Source: Planctomycetaceae bacterium (GTDB taxonomy: Bacteria > Planctomycetota > Planctomycetia > Pirellulales > UBA1268). From it: a DNA stretch of 37,105 bases. The stretch is taken from the NCBI GenBank assembly GCA_021300535.1, contig JAJTED010000046.1:1-37105 (forward strand). The letters are read 5' to 3'. Below, piece by piece: positions 17,851 to 27,093 of this stretch (position 1 is its first letter; the number at the start of each line of letters is the position of its first letter). The position numbers were made by a program, and so were the translations under genes. The notes under the pieces are model-generated. The model worked only from the letters and a program-made list of their open reading frames with translations, had not been told where the DNA came from and did not search any database.

Positions 17851-18060
17851 AGGATGTTTCACGCGAACCTGCGGCCTCGTGCCGCAGTTCGCTTGGCGGG
17901 CCTCCGCCCGCGTGCAGACAACCCGGTCCCGGGTGCCATGCGATGTGGGTTTGAACCGGGACATTGCGTGCCGTCATCCGGCATGGACGGCGGGGTGGTT
18001 TTCATGCCCGGTGTCCCCGGGTTTCCACCCGGGGCTTCTTGGACGGGCGACGAGACCGAT
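17826..18060 (-). ncRNA. Candidate structured non-coding RNA, family unknown
   Basis: This stretch has no convincing gene but holds at least five inverted repeats before a terminator. CCCCGGGT pairs with ACCCGGGG around four bases (18015-18034). GCCGTC pairs with GACGGC (17970-17991). ACCCGG pairs with CCGGGT (17921-17934). GCGGGC pairs with GCCCGC around four bases (17896-17911). A long hairpin of 12 pairs with one bulge spans 17863-17892. The terminator is at 17826-17850. Minus-strand transcription could come from the tRNA-Ser promoter or a weak one near 18070. I do not see RNase P, tmRNA, 6S or SRP motifs. A short frame of 78 codons here is Arg/Pro-rich and unconvincing. It could instead be debris of palindromic repeats. 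Confidence 0.35.
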
Positions 18061-18102
18061 TCCCAATTCAAAGGATCTGCAAACAACGGTCGCAAGCGAA
18101 TA

Positions 18103-18253
18103 CCTGCACCGGCCAGGATGGCGGTGCAGGGGTCGGCTGCCGGCCTTCAAAGCCCAGCCTGCACCGGCCACGATGGCGGTGCAGGGGTCCGCTGCCGGCC
18201 CGGATGGCCGGCCTTCAAAGCCCAGCCTGCACCGGCCACGATGGCGGTGCAGG
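18103..18253. repeat. Three-copy 28-bp palindromic repeat (REP-like)
   Basis: Copies lie at 18103-18130, 18158-18185 and 18226-18253. Each is a perfect hairpin with CCTGCACCG and CGGTGCAGG arms and a 10-base loop. Loops differ at one position in the first copy. The linkers are also related: 27 bases, then 40 bases with a 13-base GC-rich insertion. Unit length is thus 55 or 68 bases. The array sits nine bases from the 3-prime end of the tRNA-Ser gene. It resembles REP-type extragenic palindromes. No transposase is nearby. Confidence 0.8.
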
Positions 18254-18261
18254 CGTATAAA

Positions 18262-18343
18262 CGGAGGGCACGGGATTCGAACCCGCAACCCCTTTCGGGG
18301 CATCTGATTTCGAGTCAGACCGCTAGCCGTTCGCTTACCCTCC
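18262..18343 (-). tRNA. tRNA-Ser(CGA)
   Basis: The minus strand folds as a tRNA. A 7-bp acceptor stem pairs GGAGGGT with GCCCTCC (one G-T pair), with discriminator G at 18262. The anticodon arm TCTGA/TCAGA encloses the loop CTCGAAA, giving anticodon CGA, which reads UCG serine codons. A class II variable arm with a CCCC/GGGG stem and GAAA loop follows. The T arm contains GGTTCGAATCC. No CCA is encoded. The length is short for a serine tRNA but all arms are present. Confidence 0.95.
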
Positions 18344-18350
18344 GGGGACG

Positions 18351-18379
18351 ATTCTAAGCGGCCTCCACCGGCGCCTCAA
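18351..18379 (-). promoter_or_regulatory. Sigma70-type promoter of tRNA-Ser
   Basis: On the minus strand TTGAGG (18374-18379) and TAGAAT (18351-18356) are separated by exactly 17 bases. They lie seven bases before the tRNA 5-prime end, so transcription would start at or next to the mature end. The remaining 194 bases to the next gene start at 18574 hold nothing else I recognise. Confidence 0.75.
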
Positions 18380-18573
18380 GATCGCCCCCGCAGGTCGGGC
18401 TGCAACGGCTCTGCCGGATGTGCCCTCCGTGCCGGCGGCGCCGCATCGTGACGGCCACGCCACTGCCGCCCGCGACCTTGCTCCGCCCCGGGCCGCCCGG
18501 CCGATGGATGGAACAGCAGCGGAGCGGAACGCCTTGGCCGGCCGTTCCTCCGCGCACTCGGAGACAGCGAACG

Positions 18574-19237
<664 letters not shown>

Positions 19238-19238
19238 C

Positions 19239-22200
19239 TCACTGCCACCAGCCGCGCACGCGGTCGAGCATGCCTGCCGGCGGCGCGGGCTTGGCGGCGG
19301 GCGCCGCGACTGGCACGGGCACCGTCGCCATGCGGGCGACGGCTGCGTCGGAGACGAACTCCGCCAGGAACCGCGGCCAGTGGCCATCGAGGCCGACGAC
19401 GCAGCCGCCGATGTCGCGGGTCGCCAATGACTGTTCGAACCGTGCGATGAGCCGCGCGAGTTGCACCCGCTGCGACTCCTCGAAGGCCAGGTCGAGCACA
19501 CGCACGTCGTCGATCAGCACGCGGCCGGGTCCGAGCAGATCGAACCGCACCCGGAGCGACTCCAGGCCCGCGGTCGGCAGGTCGTCCACCGGCAGCACGA
19601 ACTGCGCCCACTCCGCGGTCAGCGGCCGGCCGCCGGCCAGGCCGCCCACGGCCGCAAAGCGGTAATACTCGCGATCGTCGTGCAGCCCCTCGACCGCGAT
19701 CCGCAACGGCGGCTGCGGCGCACCGTCCTCGATCCGCAGCCACACCGCCACACTCACGCGGCCCGTCGGCGGCGGCGGGAAGGGATTGCTGTGAAGCGAC
19801 GCCAGTCCATTCACGGAGGAGAAGGCAAGCCCGCGGCCCGGCCCGCCGCCGGCCCCCGGCGGCCGCACGCCGGGCACGAGGTCGAGGCTGCCCCGGCGCT
19901 GCTCCACCAGTTCCCAGCCGGTGACGGCGGCCGCGCGGCCACCATCGGCGAACGCAGCCCCGAGGACCTCGGGGCCGACTTCGAAGCCTGGATTGTCGAG
20001 CACGTCGAGCGGCTGCGGCATTTCCAGCGCCGCCCGGCGGCGCCGCAGGTCTTGGATCCGTGCGGCCACGACCGCCGACACGGCCTCGTCATAGTCCATG
20101 CGGGCGCTGCGCACCGTCACGCCACCATCCACCAGCAGCGTGCGGACGCCCCACGGCCCGACCGGGACGGTCGCCACGCCGTCCGTCCCCAGTTCGATCC
20201 GCGACCGGTCGCCGACGTCCACCACGCCGGCCGGGCGGCCGTCCAGCCCAATCCGAATCCGACCCGATGCAGCGCCGGCGTTGATCACCCGCATCCATGT
20301 CGCCCCGGCCCCCTGCGGCAGCATGCGGATGACGACGGGCGCCGGCACGTCGGGCACCGCCGACACCTGGCCCGCGGGCAGCGCAGCGAAGGCAGCCGTG
20401 CCCACGTCCCCCGCGGCGAACTCGGCGAGGGACAGCCGCATGTCGAAGACGATCTCGGCGTCGGCGGGGATGAGCGACTCGGCGAGTGGGCGGCCCGCTT
20501 CGGCGGCCGTGGGCACGGCATGAATCGGGCAGGGCCCGGCAGGCGTCGCCGCGCCGAACGGACCGTGGGAGGCGAGTGGCCGGGCGTCGAACGACACCGG
20601 CTGCTCCACGATTGCGATGCCGCGGCGGCGGGCGGAACGGGCCGCATCGGCGACCGCCGGGGCGAGATTCGCGGCCGCCACGAGCCCGCGGTCCAAGAGG
20701 CCGTCGGCCGCCGTGTGCACGTGCGGCATGGAGAACACCACCTGGGGATGCGCGGTGCTGCGCAGCGGATCGAGGCCGGCCTCGCGGAGCACGTCGCCGG
20801 CCGCCGCGTCCGTGCCGAGCCGCGGCCGAAACCGCGTTGCCAGGTCGCCGACGGCGAACAGCGTCGTCGGCACAATATGGAGCACGAGGCGTGGATCGGC
20901 CTCGGCGAGCACGGCGGCGAGCCGGGCGTGGAAGGCGGCGACCGCGTCGGCCCGCCACTCGAGCCACAGGTCGCGGAGCGGCCCCTCCACCAGTTCGGCA
21001 CGGCGTGCATATCGATCGCCCTCCGCTGCTGGCTCCTCCGCGCCCACGGAGTCCAGAAACCGCGCGAACGTGGCATCGTCGAGCGCCGTGGCCGTGCCCG
21101 GGAGGTGCAGCCAGCCGTCGTGTGGCATCAGCAGCGCCACTCCATCCACCGCCTGCATGCCGCGCAGGCGGACGGCGAGTTCGCGCACCTGCTCTTCCAC
21201 CGCCTGCTGCACGCGGGCATCGAGAATGTTGTAGTGCTGGGAATGTGACGTCCGCCGCGGCCGGCCGTCACGGCCCAGGCAGACGATCCCGACCGCGTCC
21301 GCTCCGCCGCCGGCCAGCATCGTCTCCAGCGCAGGCAGCGGCGCGTCGAACGCCATGCCCGGCACGAGCCGCAGCCCCTCCCCCGCATAGACCCGACAGA
21401 GGAGCCCGAGCAGATCCTTCGCCTGCGGATCGAGCCCGTCCTCCGCGGCTGCACCGCTGCCCCAGCGCGGCGCCTGCCGCGTGACCGCCGACGGCCAGAT
21501 CGCAGCCCCCTGCGCGTAGACGGCCACCAGCGCGCCGGTCGCCCTCCGGGCGGAAAGCCATTCGGCCGAGTGGCGGATCGCGGCGAGGTGCGTGCTCCAA
21601 TCGGCAACGCCACGGCCCGTGGTCTCGTCCACCCGCTCGACACCGCCCCAGGCCGTGAAGTCGGGCGTCGGCCAGAGCGCGAACGTCTGCCGACCGGCGG
21701 TGGGGGCGACGGCGCTCGGCGCACTCGGGGCCGGCAGCCGGGACGGGCCGGCGAGCACCCGCACCTTGCCGATCGTCGCCGGCCGCCGCGTGGACGGATT
21801 GGAGACGACGACGAGCGGATTGCGGGTCGTGGGCCAGAACACGAAGCGATGCCGGCGCAGTTCCACGCCCCCGGCATACGGATCACGACGCACCTCGAAC
21901 CCGCCGGCATGCCGCACCTCGACGAGCGCCCCCACGGCGTCGAGCTCGAGCACGCTGGCGCCGATGACGGCTTCCTGATCCGAGGGATAGTCGATCTCCA
22001 CCGCGTGCGGGATGCCGGGCTGCGCGCCGGCGATGACGACACCCTCCCAGCTCGGCTCGCCCGCGGCCTTGGCCGGCGGCAGCAGGAGCATCGGCCCGAG
22101 CGCGTGCGGCTCGACCGTCGAGTGGCCAGCCACGAGCAGCCCGCTGAACCGCGGCACCATCGCCGACACCGTCGGCACGGCCGGCAGTTTCGGCAATGGC

Positions 22201-23330
22201 ATGTTCGGGAGCGGCATGTTCGGGAGCGGCATGTTCGGGAGCGGCATGTTCGGGAGCGCGACGTTCGGCCGCGGGAACGCGGGCAACGGAATCGAGGGCA
22301 TGCCGACCTGCGCGAGCCCGGCGCCCGGCAGGCGACGCAGCCGCTCGTGCAGCCGCGGGCTGCCCGGATCGACTTCGTGCACGATCTTCCACTCCGCCGG
22401 CGACGGATCGGGAGGCCGGTCCGCGACGGCCACGACCTGGACCGTTCGTGACGCCAGCGGCCGCGCCCAACGCAGGCTGCCGACCTCCACGGCCTGGAGC
22501 TCGACGTCGCAGGTGCCCTCGCGGGCCGGCAGCGTGACCTCGAACTCCAGGGGCTCGCAGCGGGTCAGCCGGCGATCCCCGTCGGCGGCGCCCCGCGACT
22601 CCCGCGGCACGATCGGCACCGCCTGGGCGTCGTGCGTCTCCCCCTTCAGTCCGGCGAGGAGCCGCACCCGCAGCTCGTACCGGCCCGCATGGTCGGTGCG
22701 CACGGGCAGCAGCGGCTCGACCCGCAACCGCACCCGGTCGCCCGGCCGCCGCAGCGCCGCCTGCCCGGGCGGAGCCCCGGTCGCGTTGGCGATCGTGACG
22801 CGCAGCGCATCGCCGGAGGCCTGCCTGATCACGAGCCGGTTGCCGTCACCGTCGAGGGGCTGCTGGACTGGCCCAGCCAACGCATCGGCGACCGCCACAT
22901 CCACCGTTGTCTCCGGCTGACTGCCGGCCACAGCCGCGAGCCGCACCCGCAGCCGCGCCGTCCGCCAGTCCGCGATCGAGAGTTCCACGCCGTCGGCGGC
23001 GACCGGCCGCGGCTGGTGCACGAGGATCGCGCCGTCGGCCTCGTGAGCCATCGCCGCCGCATCGGGCTCGGTGCAGATCGTCCGCCATTCGGGCATCGCA
23101 CCGGGCGTCGCCGCGACGACCGTGACCGAGCCGTTCCACGCCTGCGGTGTGCCGCCCCCCCACTGCACGCGAATCGACACCGGCCGCGCATCGTGCCGGG
23201 CCATGGCGGCCACGGCACCCCCGACGGGCAGGTCGCTGGCCTGCCCCACGCCGGCGGCCACGAGCCCGGCCAGCAACACCGCCGCGAACGGACGGCGCTG
23301 GCGACGGCGACGGTCATCGGAAGCAGGCAT
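19239..23330 (-). CDS. Large secreted GHL10-like glycosidase-fold protein with C-terminal carbohydrate-binding-like domain
   Basis: 1363 residues. ATG 23330 is chosen because it precedes a signal peptide (basic [10 protein letters not shown] then a hydrophobic core, cleavage near GQA, about 31). A longer upstream frame only reads antisense to the sulfatase-like gene. Residues about 40-330 are beta-rich. A low-complexity Pro-Asn-Met-Pro-Leu linker lies at about 355-380. Residues about 550-765 look like a GHL10-type TIM barrel, judged from FALWPTPDFTAWGG, RLVPGMAFDAPLP, HYNILDARVQQAVEEQVREL and VDGVALLMPHDG. The end (about 1107-1283), with NPGFEVG, REYYRFAAV and GRVLIDDVRVLDL, matches a carbohydrate-binding jelly roll. 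Catalytic acids are not certain. It lies 125 bases downstream of the sulfatase-like gene on the same strand, suggesting a polysaccharide role. Confidence 0.75.
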   Translation of the reverse strand: MPASDDRRRRQRRPFAAVLLAGLVAAGVGQASDLPVGGAVAAMARHDARPVSIRVQWGGGTPQAWNGSVTVVAATPGAMPEWRTICTEPDAAAMAHEADGAILVHQPRPVAADGVELSIADWRTARLRVRLAAVAGSQPETTVDVAVADALAGPVQQPLDGDGNRLVIRQASGDALRVTIANATGAPPGQAALRRPGDRVRLRVEPLLPVRTDHAGRYELRVRLLAGLKGETHDAQAVPIVPRESRGAADGDRRLTRCEPLEFEVTLPAREGTCDVELQAVEVGSLRWARPLASRTVQVVAVADRPPDPSPAEWKIVHEVDPGSPRLHERLRRLPGAGLAQVGMPSIPLPAFPRPNVALPNMPLPNMPLPNMPLPNMPLPKLPAVPTVSAMVPRFSGLLVAGHSTVEPHALGPMLLLPPAKAAGEPSWEGVVIAGAQPGIPHAVEIDYPSDQEAVIGASVLELDAVGALVEVRHAGGFEVRRDPYAGGVELRRHRFVFWPTTRNPLVVVSNPSTRRPATIGKVRVLAGPSRLPAPSAPSAVAPTAGRQTFALWPTPDFTAWGGVERVDETTGRGVADWSTHLAAIRHSAEWLSARRATGALVAVYAQGAAIWPSAVTRQAPRWGSGAAAEDGLDPQAKDLLGLLCRVYAGEGLRLVPGMAFDAPLPALETMLAGGGADAVGIVCLGRDGRPRRTSHSQHYNILDARVQQAVEEQVRELAVRLRGMQAVDGVALLMPHDGWLHLPGTATALDDATFARFLDSVGAEEPAAEGDRYARRAELVEGPLRDLWLEWRADAVAAFHARLAAVLAEADPRLVLHIVPTTLFAVGDLATRFRPRLGTDAAAGDVLREAGLDPLRSTAHPQVVFSMPHVHTAADGLLDRGLVAAANLAPAVADAARSARRRGIAIVEQPVSFDARPLASHGPFGAATPAGPCPIHAVPTAAEAGRPLAESLIPADAEIVFDMRLSLAEFAAGDVGTAAFAALPAGQVSAVPDVPAPVVIRMLPQGAGATWMRVINAGAASGRIRIGLDGRPAGVVDVGDRSRIELGTDGVATVPVGPWGVRTLLVDGGVTVRSARMDYDEAVSAVVAARIQDLRRRRAALEMPQPLDVLDNPGFEVGPEVLGAAFADGGRAAAVTGWELVEQRRGSLDLVPGVRPPGAGGGPGRGLAFSSVNGLASLHSNPFPPPPTGRVSVAVWLRIEDGAPQPPLRIAVEGLHDDREYYRFAAVGGLAGGRPLTAEWAQFVLPVDDLPTAGLESLRVRFDLLGPGRVLIDDVRVLDLAFEESQRVQLARLIARFEQSLATRDIGGCVVGLDGHWPRFLAEFVSDAAVARMATVPVPVAAPAAKPAPPAGMLDRVRGWWQ
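22198..22257. repeat. Four perfect 15-bp tandem repeats inside the GHL10-like gene
   Basis: GGCATGTTCGGGAGC occurs four times without a mismatch. It encodes the pentapeptide LPNMP repeated in a flexible linker on the minus strand. Flanking sequence encodes degenerate versions, so the array grew from a Pro-rich linker. Because the unit is five codons, copy changes keep the frame. Confidence 0.95.
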
Positions 23331-23455
23331 CGGCGCGGTCCGGGCGGACCTCCGCCCAGGCGGCGACCGCCGCGCGGAGGGGGCGGGATGGTAGCGTCCG
23401 CCCCCCCGCCAGGCAAAGCATGTTTGGCCGCTGAAAAACCGCTCGCCACGCGGCG

Positions 23456-24610
23456 TCAGCCGGCGGCGACCGCCGCCGCCGCCAGCGGCGCGCGCCAGCC
23501 GCGATCGGTGTCGCCCGCGGCGGCGGCCAGGGCGAGCGGTGCGAGTTCCGCCACGACGTCCGCGCAGCGATCGGCCACGTCGCAGAGTTCGAAGGCGTCG
23601 TCGGGCTTGTGGAACAGCCGTGGCGGCCGATCGGCTGCCGCGAGAAGATGCCAGCTCGGCGTGATCACCGCGCCGCCATCCACGGTGGCCACGACCACGC
23701 GATCCCGCGCCGGCGCCGACCAGTCGGTGAGCAGCCCCGCCAGGTTTCGTCCGTGCCAGGGTGTGTCCGAAGCCGCGGTCGCCGCGCCGCGCAGGGCGGC
23801 GAGCGTGGCCCCCAGGTCCGCGGGCACGACGAGCCCGCCGAACCGCTGGGCCGCCATCCGCCCCGTCGCGTCGGCGAGGATCGCGGGCACGTGCACCAGC
23901 TCGCTGAACGGCGGCAGCGGCCCGGTGCCCACGCGCCCGTGGAGGCCGAGGCCCAGACCGCGCACGCCCGCGACCAGCACGTGCCACCCGGCGGCGGCAT
24001 CGATGAGCGGGCCGAGACAGGCATCGAGGTGCGTCAGTTGCCCGGCAAACGCCTGGCGGATCCCGACGAGGAGGTCGGGATCGGTGTCGGCATCGACCTC
24101 CATCTCGGGCACGGCGGCCCCTGCATAGGGCGGCGGATCGTCGGGATCGACGTAGGCCGCGCGGCACTCCGCTGGCGCGTCCCAGGCGACGCCCAGGCTC
24201 GTCGCGTGACACCACACCACGGCGTGCCGGCCGGCGGTCACCGCCTCGCGGGCCGCCGCCATCAGCCGCGCGAGATGCGTCGCGGTCGCGTCGGTCACGG
24301 GCGCCGGCCGCGCGACCGCCTCGACGAGCCGCACCGTCACCCCGTCGTCACCGCCGCCCACCACCGCCGCCACGTGCGGCGCGTCGGTGACGACCACCGC
24401 TTCGGTCCCCAGCCCGGAGAGGCCGAGGTCGCGGAGCGTGGCGCGGTCGTCGGCGCCGGTGGCGATCACACGGTCGAAGAGCAGGCCGCGTCCGGCGAGG
24501 GCGTCGAGGGCCGGCATTGCCACCCAGGTCGAGCCGTACGCGGGCAGGATCCAGGCCGGGAGCCGGTCGAGCGTGACGATGAGAATCCGCGTGGCTGACG
24601 ACGCTGTCAT
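23456..24610 (-). CDS. Sulfatase/alkaline phosphatase-fold protein lacking catalytic residues
   Basis: 384 residues from ATG 24610, with a weak AAAGG ribosome site. A 12-residue longer start exists at 24646. The beginning [20 protein letters not shown] and [19 protein letters not shown] follows the sulfatase N-terminus (ILxxxDDL, PxLDxLAxxGxxFxxxxA) closely. Where C/S-x-P-S-R should follow, the sequence is TGADDRATL, so the formylglycine or nucleophile residue is missing. Of the first metal motif only one Asp remains. The late metal motif (S/T)DHG...GEHG reads [11 protein letters not shown]. The middle [11 protein letters not shown] and late [10 protein letters not shown] segments fit the family. 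I infer a pseudoenzyme. It lacks a signal peptide, unlike secreted sulfatases. It is upstream of the GHL10-like gene in a likely operon, and divergent from the POT transporter. Confidence 0.7.
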   Translation of the reverse strand: MTASSATRILIVTLDRLPAWILPAYGSTWVAMPALDALAGRGLLFDRVIATGADDRATLRDLGLSGLGTEAVVVTDAPHVAAVVGGGDDGVTVRLVEAVARPAPVTDATATHLARLMAAAREAVTAGRHAVVWCHATSLGVAWDAPAECRAAYVDPDDPPPYAGAAVPEMEVDADTDPDLLVGIRQAFAGQLTHLDACLGPLIDAAAGWHVLVAGVRGLGLGLHGRVGTGPLPPFSELVHVPAILADATGRMAAQRFGGLVVPADLGATLAALRGAATAASDTPWHGRNLAGLLTDWSAPARDRVVVATVDGGAVITPSWHLLAAADRPPRLFHKPDDAFELCDVADRCADVVAELAPLALAAAAGDTDRGWRAPLAAAAVAAG

Positions 24611-24686
24611 GTTGCCTTTATGACTCACGGTCGGCCATGCTGTCACGTCCGACCCGTCCGCTCCGCCGCCAAAGGATCGCCACCCC

Positions 24687-26120
24687 GTGGGAACCGTCGC
24701 CTACCGCACCCGTCCCGCCGCCACCGCGGCCATGCCGCCGGGCATTCCCTTCATCGTGGGCAACGAGGCCGCCGAGCGGTTTTCGTTTTACGGAATGAAG
24801 ACGATCCTTGTCGTCTTCATGACGCAGCATCTGCTCTCGTCGGCCGGCCGTCCCGACTTCATGACCGAGACGCAGGCCCGGGAGTCGCTGCATCTGTTCG
24901 TCGCCAGCGCCTACTTCTTTCCGATCATCGGCGGCATCGTGGCCGACGCGTTCCTCGGCAAGTACCTGACGATCCTCCTGCTCTCGCTGGTGTATTGCGT
25001 GGGGCACTTCTGCCTGGCGCTGATGGACACCCCGGCCCCGTTCCTGGCCGCCACGATGGAGCCGCGGGGCTGGCTGCTGGCCGGCCTGGCTCTGATCGCC
25101 GTCGGCTCGGGGGGCATCAAGCCATGCGTCTCGGCTCACGTGGGCGACCAGTTCGGCCAGTCGAACCGCCACCTCCTGGAGCAGGTGTTCGGCTGGTTCT
25201 ACTTCGCCATCAACTTCGGCTCCTTCTTCTCCACGCTGCTCACCCCCTGGCTGCTGGACCGCTACGGCTCCGGCTGGGCGTTCGGCGTTCCGGGGATCCT
25301 CATGGCCCTGGCGACGCTCGTCTTCTGGCTCGGCCGGCACCGCTTCGTGCACGTGCCGCCGCGCGGGCGGCGCTACTTCGCGGAGACGTTCGGGCCCGAG
25401 GGCCTGGCGGCGATCGGCAAGCTCCTGCCGCTGTACCTGCTCGTGGCCGTGTTTTGGTCGCTCTACGACCAGACCGGCGGCGCCTGGGTGCAGCAGGCCG
25501 AGCGGATGAACCGCCACTTCCTCGGCCGGGAATGGCTCGCCAGCCAGATCCAGGCCATCAACCCGCTGCTCGTGCTGGCCTTCATCCCGCTGTTCGGCAC
25601 GGTCATCTACCCCGCGGTGGACCGCGTCGTCCGGCTCACACCGCTGCGGAAGATCCTCGTCGGCTTCGCCCTGGCGACCGCCGCCTTCGCGATCTCGGGC
25701 CACGCCCAGACGCTGGTGGACGCGGAATCGGCCCGGCTGGCGGCCGGCGGACTCGGGCCGGAGGCGGCCCGCTGGCCGAGCGTCGGCTGGCAGTTGCTGG
25801 CCTACGTGGTGATCACGGCGGCCGAGATTCTCGTCTCGATCACCTGTCTGGAGTTCAGCTACACGCAGGCCCCGCCGCACATGAAGTCGCTGATCATGAG
25901 CCTGTATCTGTTGAGCGTGTCGCTCGGCAACCTGTTCACGGCGCTGGTGAACACGCTCACCCAGGACGCCGCCGGCAACTCGACCCTCCAAGGGGCGGCC
26001 TACTACCGGTTTTTCACCGCCTGCATGGCGGTGGCGACGGCCCTGCTCGTTCCGGTACTCTGGTGGTACAAGCCTCGGGAATACCTCCAGCAGGAAGCCG
26101 ACGCGGCGCCGGCCGGATAA
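24687..26120 (+). CDS. POT (PTR2) family proton-dependent oligopeptide transporter
   Basis: 477 residues with GTG 24687, which has AAAGGA about ten bases upstream. ATG 24732 is the alternative and would remove only 15 residues. The proton-coupling motif ExxER is present (Glu27, Glu30, Arg31 in [11 protein letters not shown]). It is followed by [29 protein letters not shown] and [13 protein letters not shown], all hallmarks of the PTR2 family, with about 10-12 hydrophobic helices. A substrate-site-like [12 protein letters not shown] and [17 protein letters not shown] occur in the C-terminal half. It imports di- and tripeptides with protons across the inner membrane. It is divergent from the sulfatase-like gene across 76 bases. 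The disrupted epimerase follows at 27 bases. Confidence 0.95.
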   Translation: MGTVAYRTRPAATAAMPPGIPFIVGNEAAERFSFYGMKTILVVFMTQHLLSSAGRPDFMTETQARESLHLFVASAYFFPIIGGIVADAFLGKYLTILLLSLVYCVGHFCLALMDTPAPFLAATMEPRGWLLAGLALIAVGSGGIKPCVSAHVGDQFGQSNRHLLEQVFGWFYFAINFGSFFSTLLTPWLLDRYGSGWAFGVPGILMALATLVFWLGRHRFVHVPPRGRRYFAETFGPEGLAAIGKLLPLYLLVAVFWSLYDQTGGAWVQQAERMNRHFLGREWLASQIQAINPLLVLAFIPLFGTVIYPAVDRVVRLTPLRKILVGFALATAAFAISGHAQTLVDAESARLAAGGLGPEAARWPSVGWQLLAYVVITAAEILVSITCLEFSYTQAPPHMKSLIMSLYLLSVSLGNLFTALVNTLTQDAAGNSTLQGAAYYRFFTACMAVATALLVPVLWWYKPREYLQQEADAAPAG

Positions 26121-26146
26121 CCCCCTCAACACGCACGAGCCCGCCT

Positions 26147-26981
26147 GTGCATCCGACCGCGTTACTCTCCCGCCGCTCGTTCCTGGCCGCCACGACGGCC
26201 GCCGCACCGCTCGCCTGCGGCACGGCCCACGCCGTCCCGGCCGCCGACGCCGCGCCGGCCAAGCCGCCGCTGTTCAAGATCTCGCTGGCGGAGTGGTCCC
26301 TCCACCGCACGCTTCGCGCCGGCAAGCTCGACAACTTCGATTTCCCCAAGACGGCGAAGCGGGAGTTCGGCATCGAGGCGGTCGAGTACGTCAACACGTT
26401 CTTCAAAGACAAGGCCAAGGACACCGACTACCTCGGCGAGCTGGCCAAGCGGGCGGGCCATCGAGAACCACTTTCCCTGGGTCGAGGCCGCCAAGCGGCT
26501 CGGCTGCCACTCGATCCGCGTCAACGCCAAGAGCGAGGGTACGTTCGAGGAGCAGCAGAAGCTCGCCGCCGACGGGCTCTCCCGGCTGGCCGAGTTCGCC
26601 GGCCAGGTCGCCATGAATGTCATCGTGGAGAACCACGGCGGCCTGTCGAGCAACGGCGCCTGGCTGGCCGGCGTCATGAAGCAGGTGGACCGCCCCAACT
26701 GCGGCACGCTGCCTGATTTCGGCAACTTCCACGACTACGACCGCTACCGCGGCCTCGAGGAGCTGATGCCTTTCGCCAAGGGCGTGAGCGCCAAGAGCCA
26801 CGAGTTCGACGCCGCCGGCAACGAGGTCCGCACCGACTACAAACGGATGCTCGCCCTCGTGCTGGCCGCGGGCTACCACGGCTGGGTGGGCATCGAGTAC
26901 GAGGGCAGTGGCCTGAGCGAGGCCGAGGGCATCCGGGCCACGAAGAAGCTGCTCGAGCGGGTTCGCGCGGAACTGGCCTGA
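26147..26981 (+). pseudogene. Sugar phosphate isomerase/epimerase with Tat-like signal, disrupted by a deletion and frame change
   Basis: Two frames together make one protein. From GTG 26147 the first reads [14 protein letters not shown] (a Tat-type signal), then [33 protein letters not shown] and LGELAKRAG. Near 26456 homology stops, and it resumes in another frame with [60 protein letters not shown] and [10 protein letters not shown], ending at 26981. In family members about 30 residues (typically containing LIMCDGEG and LGDPD) lie between these parts, so roughly 90 bases are missing as well as the frame changing. The family is a TIM-barrel xylose isomerase-like enzyme, exported by Tat, with unknown sugar. 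A second, in-frame shortening may exist after PDFGNF. True gene decay or an assembly error are both possible. Confidence 0.85.
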
Positions 26982-27093
26982 TCCCGCGCCGGCCGTCACA
27001 TGCCCCGGCTGTGCGAACGCCGGCCGTTGACCGTTCGCGGCCATGGCCGTAGAGTTCGGCCTCCTTCGTCGTCCCGCCCTGCGATCCGTCCTG

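Noticed and set aside
17859-18095. A 78-codon minus-strand frame in the hairpin-rich region as a small gene
   Set aside because: Arg/Pro/Gly-rich with no ribosome site or conserved-looking core. Its codons coincide with hairpin arms, so RNA structure explains the sequence better.
18103-18253. CRISPR array
   Set aside because: Only three repeats are present, the whole repeat is a perfect palindrome, the spacers are near-identical to each other and of 27 and 40 bases, and no cas gene is nearby.
17850-18262. RNase P RNA, tmRNA, 6S or SRP RNA in the gap next to tRNA-Ser
   Set aside because: None of the conserved core motifs of these RNAs could be found on either strand.
23330-24215. A longer N-terminus for the GHL10-like protein (frame open to 24215)
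   Set aside because: It would overlap the sulfatase-like gene on the same strand in another frame and bury a clear signal peptide that begins at 23330.
26400-26500. Programmed ribosomal frameshift in the isomerase/epimerase gene
   Set aside because: No slippery heptamer is seen, and about 30 conserved residues are missing at the junction, which frameshifting cannot explain.
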